From Mytilus trossulus (lineage: Eukaryota > Mollusca > Bivalvia > Mytilida > Mytilidae): a stretch of 64,000 nt of DNA. The stretch lies in assembly GCF_036588685.1 (NCBI RefSeq), contig NC_086374.1, forward strand, positions 29,566,886 through 29,630,885, written 5' to 3'. Below are positions 26,001-35,992 of the stretch, one piece after another (the stretch's first letter is position 1; each line of letters starts with the position of its first letter). Made by a program: the position numbers and the translations under genes. The notes below the pieces were generated by a model. It ran no database searches, was not told the origin of the DNA, and saw only the letters and a list, made by a program, of their open reading frames with translations.

Positions 26001-29000
26001 GTCTTAAGTTGTTCACAACACTTTCCATAAAATGTATTTTGTATAAGTTCAAATAATAGCCTGTTTTATGTTTGTTGCATCAAAATTTCACACATCAGAT
26101 GATTTGGAGCTGCATTATATATAATTTCCCTTGATCTTTACTGTAACTTACATTATATCACAGAAATACAACTTCTTTCAATATTTTATGGACTGCCATC
26201 AATAAACAATGAATTATACATGTACTGGAAGAACATGATACACTATGAATTGTTTGAAACAGTTGAACAAACAGTAAAAATCTATCAACCATGTTTTCTT
26301 TTATAATCATTAGAATTTTATTTATGTAAACATATCATTAATTCTGATGACATTGATTAACAGACAAATGTATCTTGTTCAATAAAAATAAAACATTGTG
26401 AATAGATTTTCTAATAGATAAATTGAAACTACTTTTGGAACCATAAACCAGTGTGTTTATGTGTATTTATTGAATATTTATTGAACTATTCCTGGTCTCA
26501 AAATATAAAAATGCATCTGCAGATGGCTTAGAAACAAGTTTTGGCAAGCATGTTTATCCTGTGTCACACAGAGTACAAAAACAACTTGTTCAAATTGCTT
26601 TCACATTTCATCATCGCTAAGTTTTATATTAAGTTAGGAAAGCTTTTATTTTATTTCAGGTCCCGCGCGCAACTTTGTCTCGCGCTAGATTGTGGCGTCA
26701 CGTGACGAGGCTTTATAATAGCAAAAACTTAGTATATTTCTTTCTTTTTAGGTGGAGACTTTAGATAGACAACATGTATATAACGAGGGAATACACACGA
26801 TGTATATTTCTTTTGTCATTGTAGGAAATTGACGTTTCGATCACAGTTCATGAGCAATGCATGTTTTGGATTTAATTTATCCTGTGTAACTTTAAGGAAC
26901 ACGATCATTGATTATTTTCTTACAATGCACATTTCTCAATAGCAGCTTGTAACACAAATTTTAATATAATACCGTATAGCGGGTTATTTTCGCGGGGTGG
27001 AAATTTTTCGCTTATTTTCGCGCATAGAACAAAATCGCCAAAATAAATTCCGCCAATTTAAAAGTGTGCATGCAAAGGTAATGTAAAAAATGTTGAATCC
27101 GCCAAAAAAATAACCGCCAAAATATTTCGTATACCTTATTCAATGAAAATCGCGAAATTTTACACCCGCGAAAATAACCCGCTATACGGTATAGGAGCAG
27201 ACATTTTAAATTAGGATTTAATTGAGATTAATGGACCTAGAGAGAGATTTTTACGGCATTGCAATTGCTTTTCTCTATGGAAATTCTTGGGAGGTAGCTG
27301 CACCACGTTGTTTTGTGAAGTTTTAATACATGTATGCCCTGCTGACTGCAAATCTATGTAAATACAATATTAAAGAGAAAACAACGGAGTTGTCGTTCTT
27401 CTCCGTTGAAAGGATAGATAGCACGCAGCTTCATCCATTGTAAGTGGAGGGTAAAAACAAATCAGGGGGGGGGGGGGGGGGGGGGGGGGGGCATTTAAAA
27501 ATAAAATAAAAATGGAACATACAAATGGTTAAAAATGCTGTTTAACAATATGAATCAATTGTTAAAAAAAAGCAATTGTAAAACGGTCTCCCCCCCCCAA
27601 AGAAACATGATTGATTGCTTAATGTGTGTTAGTTTGTTTGTGTCGTTCTTTCTTTCTTTCTTTCTTTCTGCAAGGGTTCATATTATTGTGTTACCCATGC
27701 CAAGAAATCCTAGCTAAAAATTCCGGAAGACCTCCTACGGCACCCATTAGTAGATACAGATTTAATTTCATTCAACAAATTAATTTATTAACTTTATGTA
27801 CGTCTCGCTAAGAACATGACCATATACCAAATGGTCAATATTAATCATCCATGTAATTTGCTCTATGGGATATTTGCAGAATTTCAACGGAGGCAATTTC
27901 TTGGCATGTTTTTTTTTACATATTATTGCTTACCATGTGAACCATCTAACCAGATTTAGCCAATTTTCAACAACTCATAGCTTGAAAAATAGCACAGTGA
28001 CCCATACTTTTTATTATATTTTTGAAGAAACATAGTAAAATCTTCATTTTGGCAAACTATAAGAAAATTCTGTCTCAAAAAGTTTATACTTATGATCTTC
28101 CTTAAACACGTTAAAAGTTGAGACCCTTCGATAATAGATCTTCAAGTTTCTTTTTCACTTATGATAATACAAACCTCTGCTGCAGTTATGCGGTCTTGTT
28201 GTCGTAATTTCATGGCTTTATCTCGCTCTAATTTGGACTCATTTTTCTTTGTAATGTCCCCTGTTATAAGATTGGGGTTCTTGTATCTCTTTGTTAAAGG
28301 TTTCTTGACTTCTTCGTCTAAAAGTATACAAAATTAATAAGGGTGAACCAACCAAGATCAGACTTTAATAAACAAAATTTTCTTACATATCAATAAAATG
28401 TGACATACATTGCAATACATTGACAGTCTCTTAAGGTCAAGGTCAGCCTGTTTATGTGAAACTTAGAGACTCATCATAAAACTACAGAGGAAAATGAGGT
28501 CAAGAACAACTCACTAAATCAAGTTATAAGACATAAAACACTGTAGAAGATATATGCTATTGGTGACCTCTAGTATAGATATATATATATTATTAAGCAC
28601 AGGTCTCAAATGTGTTTTGTTAAAATATACATTTTCACTCATTTGGTCTTTTGGAAAATGTTGTTTGTGCTGTATTTAGACCCCTCTATAACGAAATTAG
28701 TTTTACATGCACACATATAAAAATTCGGTTCTAATCCAACGCAATCATAGGTTGGAATGTTGTTTTCAATTTAGACTAGTTTATATATATATGATATATA
28801 TATACATGTGGTACATTGTATTTTTTTCATCTGCAAACAATTTTCTTAAACTGTTGAACCATAATGCTTTCAATGAACATAAAATTGAATTCTAATTTTT
28901 ATATTGTATTTATAAATCCAATAAACTGACCAACTAACTACTAACTAACTACCGTTATGGAATAACCTTTTCACAAATGATATCAGATATGTTCCTTATG

Positions 29001-32000
29001 TCGTTAATACAATCCCTTCCCTGTCACGAATGTGACCTACCGAATTATTTACCGGATTTGTTATCACATAAGCAACACGACGGGTGCCACATGTGGAGCA
29101 GGATCTGCTTACCCTTCCTGAGCACCTGAGATCACCCCTAGTTTTTTGGTGGGGTTCGTGTTGTTTATTCTTTAGTTTTCTATGTTGTGTCATGTGTGTT
29201 GTTGTTTGTTTGTCTTTTTCATTTTTAGCCATGGCGTCAGTTTGTTTTAGATTTATGAGTTTGACTGTCCCAGTTTGGTATCTTTCGTCCCTTTTTTACT
29301 AGCCTACTATATATATATATAGCTAACATTGTGAAATGGAATATGAAATACATGTAACTAAATTTTCATAACTGAAAACTTCTGCTGATTATGACATACT
29401 GCAAAAGTGCACTTGTTATATATATATATATATATATCAGTACTAATACTGTATACTTTATAATTTTTAATAAATAAAAAATGGACCCACTTGACTTTTA
29501 ATGTTTATTTTAAACAATAAGTTTACAAAGTTTCCCTTTCACCATGTTAAGATCTAAAGAAGATTTTCTCAACTTAAATGCTTTATAAGATGATCAATGT
29601 TTAACTTATTTAATTGAGACATTCATAAACAAACATTGTTTCTGTGTTACAATGTTTGATTTTAGATTATAAGTGGACAAATTAAACTTTAAATATCCTA
29701 AGGTCAGCCTTACACCCACAAACCCTGACAACAAACTCACTACAAAATATTGATATTAGGTCATTGATATACATGTAAACAGTGGTAGAACCAGAAATTT
29801 TCGTAAGTTAGGGGACACTGTCAGAGGGGTCCTATCTGGTCATGCTTCAGTGATTACCTTAATGATCAACCAAATGTTTGCCTCAAAAAGGAAGTAGCAA
29901 TAAGGCCTAAATTAATATATTATTTGTTTCCCCAATCCTGACCCTGCCAAGCCAGGTGTGGGTAGGAAGGTAGAGAAATAATTTTATTTTCCAAAAAGCT
30001 TGAACAATATTGTACAATCCGGCAAGCCAGGAAATTGGAAATGAATAAAATAATATTTGACTTAGTTTTAACAATAAAATTTTATGAGTAGCACTGTTTT
30101 TGCAGGGTCGGTCAGGATTGGGGAAACAAACAACATTTTATTTTAGGCCTAAGATCTATTCAAGCTTTTCCATCAGTGTTCTCCCCAGGGTATTTTAGCA
30201 TCATGGTAATGTGATCGCAGGCACTTGTCTCCGAATTTTTTCCCCAATATACCTTAATATTACACGTCTTATATTAAGGTAATGGGAACAAATTTTCTGA
30301 GACAAGTGCATGTGAATGTGATGCTGTCTTAGCCCACACTTAAAAATATTTTGGTTTGCCCAAACCCTACCCAAAGGTTGAGACAGTGGGTAGGTAGGTA
30401 GGCATTTTCTTCTTTTTTTTCAAAAAAAGAAATTTAAGTATCCGATTTTTATTAGTCTTCATGCCTATTTGATAAAAAAAAAAACTTCTTCAAATCAGGA
30501 CAATAAAAGAATTTGAGTAGGCAGCTTTTTTCTTGGTAGGTAGTGTTTGGGCAAACAAACTTATTATTTATTATGGCCTAAATTGATTTTCTTATAGATT
30601 GTGTTATGAATATGATGCTAAAATTTTTAGAAAAAATATGGTATTTCAAATTTCCCAGGATACTATTTGAAATGTCTTGGGAGAACACTGCCCATGCAAA
30701 ATGATAAATGATGCAGCATTTAAATAACTAGGACCTTACATTTATCTGCTAATATATATGTAACTCTAAACCGACAATTGGAGTGCAGATTCTACAGGTG
30801 CTTGCTACATGTACATGTATGTCAAATAACTTAAAAACTATCAAAATTAAAAGGACCAAAACTTGAAAGTCATTGTATGTATACAGATAACAGGAAAATC
30901 AAAATGAGCTGGATAAGAAAAGTAATAACTATATATCATGGATCAGCTGCCCTGGTCTGACTTTAATGAACAGTAGAAATAGTAGATTTATTGATTAGAT
31001 AGTCGAAACAGTAGATTTATTGATTAAAGAAAGTCTTGTATAAGAACTTGATCATTGATCTTGTCATTTTATAGCTTGGATTAACTTTGATCTTTGAAGT
31101 TATCATATTAACAATGCGTTATACTTCTATTTACAATTGAGTAAAAACATCTCAAATGGAGATTCATCTTAGTTCAAACAAGTACTAGTACAAGTTTTCA
31201 TAAACTTTTTCTTAATATTCTAGTTCAAATTAATGCTATTTAAATCATATATAATAATTGCTTATTTTCTTTTGGATCATAAGGTGAAGGTGTGAATTCC
31301 AACTGAATTTCATGTGGAATGTGACAATGTGTTAATAACTAGAGTGTTATAAGATGTATGAGTAATAAAATAATTATTACTCTGTATACAGTGAACATGG
31401 TGAAAATTTTGTTTCTAGATTTATATATGTGTACAAGTACATTCTACATGTTCTATGACTATATATGCATTAAAATTTGATCATGGGCAATAAAAATGGC
31501 CAGTGTATATTACATGAATAGTACATTTTGTACTGAGTTTCTGTGGTGTAAATGTACATGTATTTTCAGGTTTATTTAGACAAAGTTATAATATATATAT
31601 CAAAGTCATAAAACACAACATTACATTCACAAAATTTTCACTTTGATAATTGAGAAAAACATTCGTTTGAGCACCCTTTTGAATTCATACAGTTAACATT
31701 GTTAATGTGCATATATGGTTAAAGACAAGTTTTATAATCTTTTTCAGTTTAAAAAACTTTTTTTTTTTTAGCAGTAATTTGGGTGTTTAATAAGTTTTGC
31801 ATTATAAAAATTACTTAAGTAAACATTCTATCTAAGTTATATGCCATACATTGTACATGAATAAAGGTTTTAATCACCATAAGCAGATAAACTATTTTCT
31901 AGACACCTGCAATGTTATAATTAGTCTACACAATTGTAGGAACTTTAACTTTTTGTCAAAGAGTAATAAGTTGATTATTACCAGTATAGGGAAAAAAATA

Positions 32001-33719
32001 CAGTTGGCGTGACTCCTGATACTGTAATTATTTATTCAATAGTTTAACATCTTTTAAAGAGAGTGATTTTGTAAATTACTAATGATATAAATAGGATCAA
32101 TTTCTGTTTAATGAGTTAATGTTGTTATGGTTATTTATTATTTATAACATTACCGTCAATAAAACAGCAATAATTATACCAGTCATGTCAGCTATAGAAA
32201 AGTGTTACAAAACAAACAATTTCTTTTAATTAATAGTTTTAGGATTAAAGCTGTTTTTTTTGTATGAAAAATATTATTTGCAAAAAACTCGGACACAATA
32301 GTCAATCAAGGATTCAAGGGATAATAAATTTGAATATGAGATAATCACATTTGTTTTAATTAGTCTTTCAAATGAGATAATTTCTCTATTTACAAAATAA
32401 AAATTAAAAATAATATTTTAAAAATTTTGCTTCAAATGTATTCTCTTTAATTATCATAAAAATCTTTTTGCTAAGGTACAAATGTATCATAAACTTCTAT
32501 GAAGGTTTAACAAATAATTGATGTCTAACTAGTAACAAACTTTAATAGCAGACAATCTTTTTTATAATACATGTAATAAAATGAAATCATTTTGACGTAC
32601 AATGTACAGTTATCATTTTGTTGCATAGACCAAAGTACACAAACAGACGACTTGGAACTATCTCCGACATTTACAATCTTTCATGAGAAAACCTATCCTC
32701 ACATTACAAATGTAGCTGTGATCTCATAATCTTAAAATTTTTATAGAGCATTACATACATGTACAATCATAAAAATTGGGGCTTGTCATTTACAGGACCG
32801 AAATAAGCATGTTAAGAATGTATTAAAAAATTAACAAAATCACCAGGTCTGATATATTTTTTACAGGACATGTCTTTTCAGTCCTGTACATGTACGTGCT
32901 ACATTTAATCTCGAGGACTGGACATAGTTTACAATTTCCCCAAGGCTTTTAAGAGGAGGAGGGGGTTTAGTGGGGGTTGGAGGGTTCTTGATCCCGAAAT
33001 CCAGGGCTTAAAAACATGAAATTCTGAAGTCCAAAATTTAAAGAAATTAAAATCCAGACATCCTGAAATTCGAAAAAAAAATTCCTGGATCCTGAAAGAA
33101 TCAAGCCTGAGCTTAAAAATCACCAATCTGATGTACCAAAAAAGTCCTGCCCCCCCTTTTCAGTTGTTAGTCCATAAAAATATGATGTCTACAAAAAGAT
33201 TTGTAATGACTAATGGGGGTACAACGTTACAGTAAAACAAATCTTTCCAAATGACATTATCATTCATTTTTGGTGCATTACATAAAAAGTACATTTTCGA
33301 CGATATAAAAATTGACTGATTTTGACAAATCTCATTAATTCTTTTCCAAAGGTAACTGCAACGTCTAGTGGACTTATAACATTCTTTTAAAGAATCCAGT
33401 ACTAAGAAAGGAAGAAGAATAAAGCTGTTAATTATTTGAGACCTCTGGCTCTGGCTTAGTCCAAATAATTATGACGTCTTGAAAGCTAGCTCTGGCTCTG
33501 ACATATCACGATAAATATTTTTGACGAATGTTGGTAAAATCTGACCAATTTGATGCTAACGGTAGCAAAAAATGACCGTTTAAGACGACCGACAGTAAAG
33601 GGTATTCCTACCCTCTTGAAAGGCTAGCCTAAAAAAAAATTGTTGCTGTGAAATTATGGAACCCCAAGTAAACAAGAAATATTACCTTCAAAGAGTATTC
33701 GTGCTGAGACACATCCCAT
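11508..33719 (-). CDS. Met-Gly-Cys lipid-anchored basic protein, unknown family (4 exons, 205 aa)
   Basis: CDS joins 33719-33686, 28317-28175, 19964-19856 and 11839-11508. All junctions have AG/GT sites and phases agree (1, 0, 1), which makes the assembly convincing although no family is recognised. The N-terminus 'MGCVSARILFEDEE' fits N-myristoylation at Gly2 and palmitoylation at Cys3, so attachment to the inner face of the plasma membrane or endomembranes is predicted. Residues 12-60 are charged ('KKPLTKRYKNPNLITGD', then a probable helix 'KLERDKAMKLRQQDRITAAE'). Residues 60-95 are Ser/Arg-rich ('RSRGTSRVSSRAGSP') and look like phosphorylation or microtubule-type sequence. The last 110 residues are Gln/Asn/Lys-rich, with 'KHKKKKKHMKN' and a short helical 'VKEVKKLEKKLSTIDERASS'. 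There is no enzymatic domain. Introns are 5.4, 8.2 and 8.0 kb and full of repeats. It may be an animal-wide adaptor that I fail to recall. Confidence 0.75.
13560..14032 (+). repeat. Dispersed element with GACGG tract and terminal hairpin, copy 1
   Basis: Two related sub-blocks ('ttgcgatgacaa' at about 13747 and 13914) are followed by a 'gacagacggactgacggacg' tract. The end is a stem-loop, taccct..gcaac-ttc-gttgc..agggta. A reverse copy is at 54483-54770. Confidence 0.8.
14330..15480 (+). repeat. Tandem repeat element, ~503-bp unit, two copies
   Basis: Equivalent points such as 'tcagggcagatagatct' recur at 14671 and 15174. The right end has an ACGACG-rich tract ('gacgacggtggatgacaacg'). The same family lies in reverse at 58610-60003. 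Confidence 0.85.
16385..16470 (+). repeat. Dispersed repeat fragment
   Basis: It shares 'gtcatgcttcagtgatt' and flanking sequence with 29785-29885. Confidence 0.55.
16786..16840. repeat. Perfect 25-bp hairpin
   Basis: The arms 16786-16810 and 16816-16840 are exact inverted repeats with a 5-nt loop. They may mark the end of a fold-back element. Confidence 0.85.
17798..18003 (+). mobile_element. Short inverted-repeat element (MITE-like), 'ctgtaaattcagaaat' family
   Basis: The left end 'tgtaaattcagaaattattg' pairs imperfectly with the right end 'gaatttctaaattta'. Another copy is at 53795-53981, and a third, split by insertions, spans 20711-23074. All begin after TA. Confidence 0.7.
19628..19784. 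repeat. Palindrome of repeated 'ggaaaaaaagtcac' units
   Basis: The left arm has three 'gaaaaaaagt(c/a)ac' units. The right arm has the reverse complement 'gtgactttttttcc' in a similar series. Both are bounded by 'attgtac'. The 102-codon frame crossing it is a by-product. Confidence 0.75.
19856..19964 (-). CDS. Met-Gly-Cys gene, coding exon 3
   Basis: These 109 nt sit between the acceptor TTATTTCTAG and the donor CTAGAA|GTATGA. They encode 'EISLRTLDEKERLSLG' and the Ser/Arg-rich stretch, ending one base into a Lys codon. Confidence 0.8.
20742..21809 (+). repeat. Tandem array, ~160-bp unit, about six copies
   Basis: 'caatctttcaagaaccataa' or a close variant recurs at about 160-bp steps near 20977, 21136, 21298, 21457 and 21614, with a degenerate first unit. 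The right end has 'gcccgaccgacccaccaacc'. Insertion 1 of the nested structure. Confidence 0.85.
21935..23030 (+). repeat. Tandem array, ~150-bp unit, six copies, with terminal stem-loop
   Basis: 'atgaggtcaaggtcagatga' or variants recur near 22080, 22219, 22371, 22519, 22668 and 22822. The right end has 'ccgccgccaccgtagcagcc' and then a hairpin, gtcgagc..ctgcgac-aaaa-gtcgcag-gctcgac. Insertion 2 of the nested structure. Confidence 0.85.
24347..24422 (+). other. Orphan exon-like segment (76 nt)
   Basis: A pyrimidine-rich tract and ATACAG precede it, and CTG|GTAAGAAC follows it. Two of its three frames are open, for example 'RVGFTSRLIRYQGGEVDF'. It lies antisense inside an intron and no partner exon was found, so it may be chance. 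Confidence 0.2.
25147..25767 (+). repeat. Tandem-core element, ~160-170-bp units, three copies
   Basis: 'gcactatcattttctatgtt' starts at 25184, 25341 and 25510, and the last two units are nearly identical. The right end has 'cagacggacggacggacaca' and a 'ctactatcgtag' hairpin. Left and right ends share 'gcccca'/'tggggc'. A reverse single-unit copy is at 60510-60765 and a truncated one at 62391-62490. Confidence 0.85.
25896..26065. mobile_element. MITE-like element with 19-bp terminal inverted repeats
   Basis: 'aacaggctattatttgaac' at 25896-25914 is matched exactly by its reverse complement at 26047-26065. There is no coding content. Confidence 0.75.
26660..26722. promoter_or_regulatory. CpG-rich patch with E-box palindrome GTCACGTGAC
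   Basis: In strongly AT-rich DNA this short stretch has several CpGs ('cccgcgcgc', 'tcgcgc'). It has the exact palindrome GTCACGTGAC at 26697-26706, a bHLH-zip (USF/TFEB-type) site, and a TATA-like 'tttataat' just after it. It could be an enhancer or alternative promoter. Confidence 0.25.
26969..27192. mobile_element. MITE with 'ccgtatagcgggttattttc' terminal inverted repeats
   Basis: Arms 26969-26995 and 27166-27192 are inverted copies of 27 bp, bounded by TA on both sides. The interior is noncoding and rich in 'cgccaaaat' phrases. I recall similar ends in other bivalve sequence. Confidence 0.85.
27465..27491 (+). repeat. Poly-G run of 27 bases
   Basis: An uninterrupted G tract. Its length in an assembly is unreliable. 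A 'tttc' microsatellite follows at about 27643-27669. Confidence 0.9.
28175..28317 (-). CDS. Met-Gly-Cys gene, coding exon 2
   Basis: These 143 nt sit between the acceptor ATACTTTTAG and the donor GCAGAG|GTTTGT. The frame is fixed by the split Asp codon at its start and phase 0 at its end. Confidence 0.8.
29070..29305 (+). repeat. Abundant mussel-type dispersed repeat
   Basis: The stretch from 'gagcaggatctgcttaccct' to 'ggtatctttcgtccc' is one I recall from many mussel introns and transcripts. Frames of 72-78 codons on both strands run through it and are not genes. Confidence 0.65.
29785..29885 (+). repeat. Dispersed repeat fragment
   Basis: It is similar to 16385-16470. Confidence 0.5.
29901..30153. 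mobile_element. Inverted-repeat element with 'ggaaacaaa' ends
   Basis: 'tgtttccccaatcctgaccc' in the left arm (29901-29946) pairs with 'ggtcaggattggggaaac' in the right arm (30101-30153). Both outer ends carry 'aggcctaa' or its complement. Confidence 0.75.
30221..30309. repeat. Fold-back element, ~39-bp arms
   Basis: 30221-30260 starts 'gcacttgtct' and ends 'accttaatat'. It pairs imperfectly with 30271-30309, leaving a 10-nt loop. Confidence 0.75.
30352..30556. mobile_element. Inverted-repeat element with 'gtttgcccaaac' ends
   Basis: 'ggtttgcccaaaccctaccc' near 30352-30372 pairs with 'gtaggtagtgtttgggcaaac' (trimmed ends) at 30535-30556. The similarity may extend outward to a 'ggccta' at 30586. 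Confidence 0.7.
32935..33165 (-). repeat. Dispersed G/T-rich repeat, copy 2
   Basis: Reverse orientation copy of 9398-9625, with 'atcccgaaatccagg' and 'gacatcctgaaattcg' phrases. Confidence 0.7.
33686..33719 (-). CDS. Met-Gly-Cys gene, coding exon 1
   Basis: These 34 nt encode 'MGCVSARILFE' plus one base, ending at the donor GAAG|GTAATA. Two other ATGs lie just upstream in the other frames. One of them begins 14 nt before the true start and reads across it to a TGA inside this exon. Confidence 0.7.
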
Positions 33720-34058
33720 TTCTTGCCATTATTTAATTTTTGTAATAATCCATTGGCAAAATGTTATGTTTTAAAAAACAGTAAGTGAAACTTTATCACT
33801 CTTCGTCTTATTTTGTTTTGTTTGTCGATTTCATGCTTCAGTTGTTATATTGCGGATATTGAACTGGTTCTTTGAACTTATGCATTTTTAGTTGCTAACA
33901 ATCAAAATAAAGAACCAGAATAAACGGAAGTTAAAAACTGTAGAAATGTTCCGAATATCCATATGGACAATCTCAAAAGGTAAATATGCATTTTTGATTT
34001 CACTAATATTCTTTTTTTTTGCAAAATGATGTCAATCAAAATGATCGCCGTGACTGAA
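33720..34058 (-). promoter_or_regulatory. 5' UTR and probable promoter region of the Met-Gly-Cys gene
   Basis: The coding start at 33719 has no convincing acceptor close upstream, so the first exon may begin in this stretch. On the minus strand there are two upstream ATGs near 33750 and 33733 and an ETS-like ACTTCCG near 33930. No TATA box is evident. Confidence 0.3.
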
Positions 34059-34318
34059 TTGATCATACCTGCCAACTGTCACTATTTGCGGGGGATTTGC
34101 CCCATTGAAATTTTTAAAGAGCAATTATGTCCACAATTTAATCAAAACAATTAATTTTACAATGAATTGAGGCTTATTAAAGTATGAAGAGGCAAAAAAA
34201 AAAAAACCCAACATTACACTGTACTTGAAGGCCCCCTTGAAGATTTTTTTGGGAGTATGGCGACCATCTTGCACTCAAAACCCCCATGGGCATTTTGAAA
34301 ACTTGGCAGGTATGATTG
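34059..34318. mobile_element. MITE-like element with 'tcatacctgccaa' ends
   Basis: 'ttgatcatacctgccaa' at 34059-34075 is matched in reverse by 'ttggcaggtatgattga' at about 34303-34319. Noncoding interior with an A-run. Confidence 0.7.
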
Positions 34319-34349
34319 ATACTTTTATGTTTTCTTTGAAAATATTTAT

Positions 34350-34700
34350 CAAAAATACCAGGATTATAATTTAATACGCCAGACGTGCGTTTCGTCTACA
34401 TAAGACTCATCAGTGACGCTCAGATCAAAATAGTTAAAAAACCAAACAAATACAAAGTTGAAGAGCATTGAGGACTTCAAAAAAGTTGTGCCAAATACGG
34501 CTAAGGTATTCTACTTCTGGGGGTGAGAAAATCCTTAGTTTTTCGAAAAATTCAAAGTTTTGTAAACAGGAAATTTATAAAAATGACCATATAATTAATC
34601 TTCATGTCAACGTCCACCAGCAGTGGCATCGACCCAGTGGTGTAAATAGTTATCAAAGGTACCATGATTATAATTTAAGGGCATACGATACAGTTACAGG
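34350..34700 (+). repeat. Dispersed repeat, 'cgtttcgtctacataagac' family
   Basis: Forward copy of the family seen in reverse at 7380-7610. The 85-codon frame at 34468-34725 runs through it. Confidence 0.6.
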
Positions 34701-35992
34701 GGAGGTAATGACGTTGCTAACGTAAAATGTTATTTTCGCGACGTCAAACTGTGACATATCGGGGAAAAGATGCATTTTCGACTGATTTTTATCATTCAAA
34801 CTGATTTAATTTGAAAACGAGTGCATGGATCCCCATTTTTTAAAACGACATTTTGTTTCATTTTTCAGGGAGATTAATTATGTTAACCAAATTTTATAAA
34901 ACTGTAAACAGTGCAATTTTTTTAGTAATGAAAAATATACAGCAAAAATTGACGTTTTTTTTTTCAATTCATGACCATTTGATAAATATGAGTTATTTTT
35001 GAACAAAAAATGCATACATTTTTAGTATACTTAATATAAAATAAAGAAATTACAAATGATTTACAGTAACATAAAACGATTTATGTTTATCTTTTCAGTA
35101 AAACGAAAAAGTTATGTCTTTCTTTCGAAATGGAATTAAATACGTCTACAAATCTGAATTTTGAGCAAATATACAAAATGTCGACCTCATTTAACTCAAA
35201 AAGTAGCACATGAAGGTATATTTTTGATTACATATTTGATTTAAAAAGGTAAATAATAGCCTATATGCAAATTTTCATCAACTTGTAATTACAGGATCAA
35301 AACTGTATCGTAATACAAATCATTTAACAAAAAACGATTTGTGTTTATCTTTTAAAACAAAAAAGTTATGTCTTTCTTTCGATTTTGCGTATTTTTTTAC
35401 AGAGCTTCTGGGGGTCTTGAACGGCGACCAGACCCCTCACCTAATTGCGAATATATTTTGCCTCACTTTTAAAAGAATCTAGTTAAGTCCCTGTATACAG
35501 TAGAAACGAATTCTATAGTAATGAAACTTCGAATGCTTTTGAAGAGAAACTGAAAGACTATAAAGTGATTGTTTTTATGACTGAATTTAAATATAGTGAC
35601 AGACTAGTTTGAATCAGTGCAGTATCATACTAAAGTAACTTTGTGTTCTATGCCCGTGCAAGGTAACCCCATATGTTCCTTTATTTTCTATTATAAAGGG
35701 TCTGAACACGACTTAATGCAAGTTTACTCCTTCAATGTTAAAGATCATATTGCAATACAATAATTGTTGTTGAGTTTTATACCGGGAGATTGGTGGTCTC
35801 ACTTTAATTTAATCCATGTCAGCCATCTAGTTTTATCTACAAAGAAGAGAGAGTCAGTTTTGCATGTTTTGTATTCTTTTCAATTCACAGATTGGATTCT
35901 AATTGCCAACTAATTATATAAGTTAATTCAATTACATGTATTTGATGTCTTAGGTGTGAAAACTTCAATGACATGATTATTGTCAAAATTAG
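34701..35992. other. AT-rich intergenic DNA
   Basis: No exon recognised. 'aaagttatgtctttctttcg' is repeated near 35109 and 35361, with similar neighbours, so a diverged ~250-bp duplication is present. Confidence 0.4.

Larger units (their letters stand above)
19965..28174 (-). other. Intron 2 of the Met-Gly-Cys gene
   Basis: It is 8.2 kb. It contains the nested repeat at 20711-23074, an orphan exon-like segment on the other strand (24347-24422), the tandem element 25147-25767, inverted-repeat elements at 25896-26065 and 26969-27192, a CpG-rich patch near 26.7 kb and a 27-base poly-G run. Nothing is recognised in 23075-24340 or 24830-25140. Confidence 0.6.
28318..33685 (-). other. Intron 1 of the Met-Gly-Cys gene
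   Basis: It is 5.4 kb. It contains the repeat fragment 29070-29305, TA microsatellites near 28780 and 29417-29438, three inverted-repeat elements at 29901-30590 and a G-rich repeat at 32935-33165. I see nothing in about 30700-32900. Confidence 0.6.

Noticed and set aside
28996-29302. Overlapping frames on both strands
   Set aside because: Both cross an abundant dispersed repeat.
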